From positions 744,001 through 808,000 of the forward strand of contig JAGYVD010000002.1 of assembly GCA_021209875.1 (NCBI GenBank): DNA of 64,000 nucleotides. Reading direction: 5' to 3'. The translations under genes were made by a program, and so were the position numbers. Shown piece by piece: positions 63,285-64,000 of this stretch; the first letter of the stretch is position 1, and each line of letters opens with the position of its first letter. The notes beneath the pieces are model-generated. The model ran no database searches. It worked only from the letters and a program-made list of their open reading frames with translations, and was not told the origin of the DNA. Origin of the DNA: Rosellinia necatrix. Taxonomy: Eukaryota > Ascomycota > Sordariomycetes > Xylariales > Xylariaceae.

Positions 63285-63490
63285 CTTTGATAGAGTCCCC
63301 GAAGGGGCCCGTATCAATCGAGCCAACGGCTCGTGTATTATTAGATTAGATTAGATAGGTTGCACAGGCTACGGCTGGCAACAGGTGGCCCACGGCCACC
63401 CCTGCAGGGGTTAATTCTAGACTTACTAGAATTCCCCACCTAGCAGAGGAATTAATAGAAGCATCTTTCTTTCTACCCTTATACCAATCT
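63285..63490. repeat. Hairpin-bearing GC-balanced island E
   Basis: About 205 bp. Hairpins: CGAGCC-AAC-GGCTCG (63320-63334), GGTGGCC-CAC-GGCCACC (63384-63400), the palindrome ACCCCTGCAGGGGT (63398-63411) and AATTCTAG (63413-63420) / CTAGAATT (63426-63433). It carries the shared core as AGATTAGATAGGT at 63348-63360. Confidence 0.75.
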
Positions 63491-64000
63491 TTTCAAGCTT
63501 GTTTAAATTTTTTAAAATATTTAACTTATATTAATAAAATATTAAAAATAAGTTTTAATTTTAATAATTATTATTTATATTTAGTTTATATATTATATAA
63601 ATAAAATTATTACTATTATTTAAAGCTATATTAAACAGTTTTTAAATAATAAAAAATTAAAGGCTGTTATATAAATATTTTGTTTGCTGTTCATGTTTTT
63701 TTATATATTATTTATTTAATAAAAAAATAATTGCTTTAAAAATAAATAATAATTTATATATTTTATTATAATTTATAAAACTGTTTATAAATTTTTCAAA
63801 GCTGTTATTTTTTTATAAAAGTTTTTTTAAGTTTATATAAACTATACTAAAAATATAAGTTTTATTTTAATATTAATTATAAATAGTTTAAAAAAAAAAA
63901 TTAATTAAAATTTAAAACGATATAACAAATAATATAGCTGCAGCTGCACTTTTTTTATTAAATATATTAGCTGTTTTTACGCTAATTATAAACAAAGCTT

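Larger units (their letters stand above)
55160..64000. other. AT-rich, RIP-like isochore block, extends past the window
   Basis: Composition shifts abruptly near 55.16 kb to overwhelmingly A/T and stays so to the end, apart from five islands. No long open frame is convincing. The remaining C and G sit mostly in AGCT, GCT or ACG contexts, and CpA/TpG are scarce while TpA is very common, as expected after repeat-induced point mutation of repeated DNA in ascomycetes. It contains (TA)n runs (60131-60152) and a CTG-rich patch (56280-56400). Possible identities are a decayed transposon cluster, pericentromeric or subtelomeric DNA; no telomere repeat was seen. Confidence 0.8.

Noticed and set aside
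55160..64000. AT-rich block as inserted or misassembled mitochondrial DNA
   Set aside because: No mitochondrial genes, tRNAs or rRNA segments were recognised, and the CpA/TpG depletion fits RIP better. The hairpin islands keep a little of this possibility open.

Overview
The window is nuclear DNA of a filamentous ascomycete, most likely a sordariomycete. The basis is short GT-AG introns (about 40-230 nt) in nearly every gene, classic fungal gene content (Emp47-type lectin, Zn2Cys6 regulator, DUF1996 protein, Gtr2, CSN1, Prp18, SAP18), gene-rich DNA next to a very AT-rich block with a RIP-like signature, and intergenic DNA strewn with TAGGTA/TACCTA-type motifs. The species cannot be named from sequence alone.

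Layout. 1-989: 3' part of an Emp47/ERGIC-53-like cargo lectin (+). 1751-4177: Xaa-Pro aminopeptidase (-, five exons). 6743-10074: Zn2Cys6 transcription factor (-). 14218-15987: NSUN5/Rcm1-type rRNA m5C methyltransferase (+). 16840-18393: secreted DUF1996 protein (-). 18394-24661: gene-poor. 24662-26047: secreted PI-PLC X-domain protein (-). 26708-28003: Gtr2/RagC-D GTPase (-). 30473-31558: MIF-domain protein (-). 34567-34927: small secreted eight-cysteine protein (+). 35885-36674: four-helix membrane protein (-). 38386-38848: small ABM-domain protein (+). 39954-43102: alpha/beta-hydrolase lipase (-, contains a 13-nt exon). 44802-45753: glutathione S-transferase (-), divergent from 46246-46880, complex I subunit NDUFB4 (+). 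47755-48627: SAP18 (-), divergent from 49317-50495, Prp18 (+). 50934-52625: COP9 signalosome subunit 1 (-). 53403-55000: one possible small gene and unrecognised ORF fragments. From about 55.16 kb to the end: an AT-rich, gene-free block.

The genes do not form a metabolic cluster. They are a housekeeping neighbourhood (rRNA modification, TORC1 signalling, respiration, splicing, chromatin, CSN) interspersed with secreted or accessory genes in longer intergenic spaces. The most unusual part is the terminal AT-rich block. It carries five sharply bounded islands of about 180-275 bp that are GC-balanced, full of perfect hairpins, and not RIP-like. At least three share an AGATTAGATA(A)GGT core and most share an AATTCTAG motif. 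I interpret them as a family of small hairpin-bearing elements, perhaps mobile, that entered or survived in RIP-mutated heterochromatin. Exon boundaries were deduced by hand from splice consensus, reading frame and remembered family conservation, without any database search.
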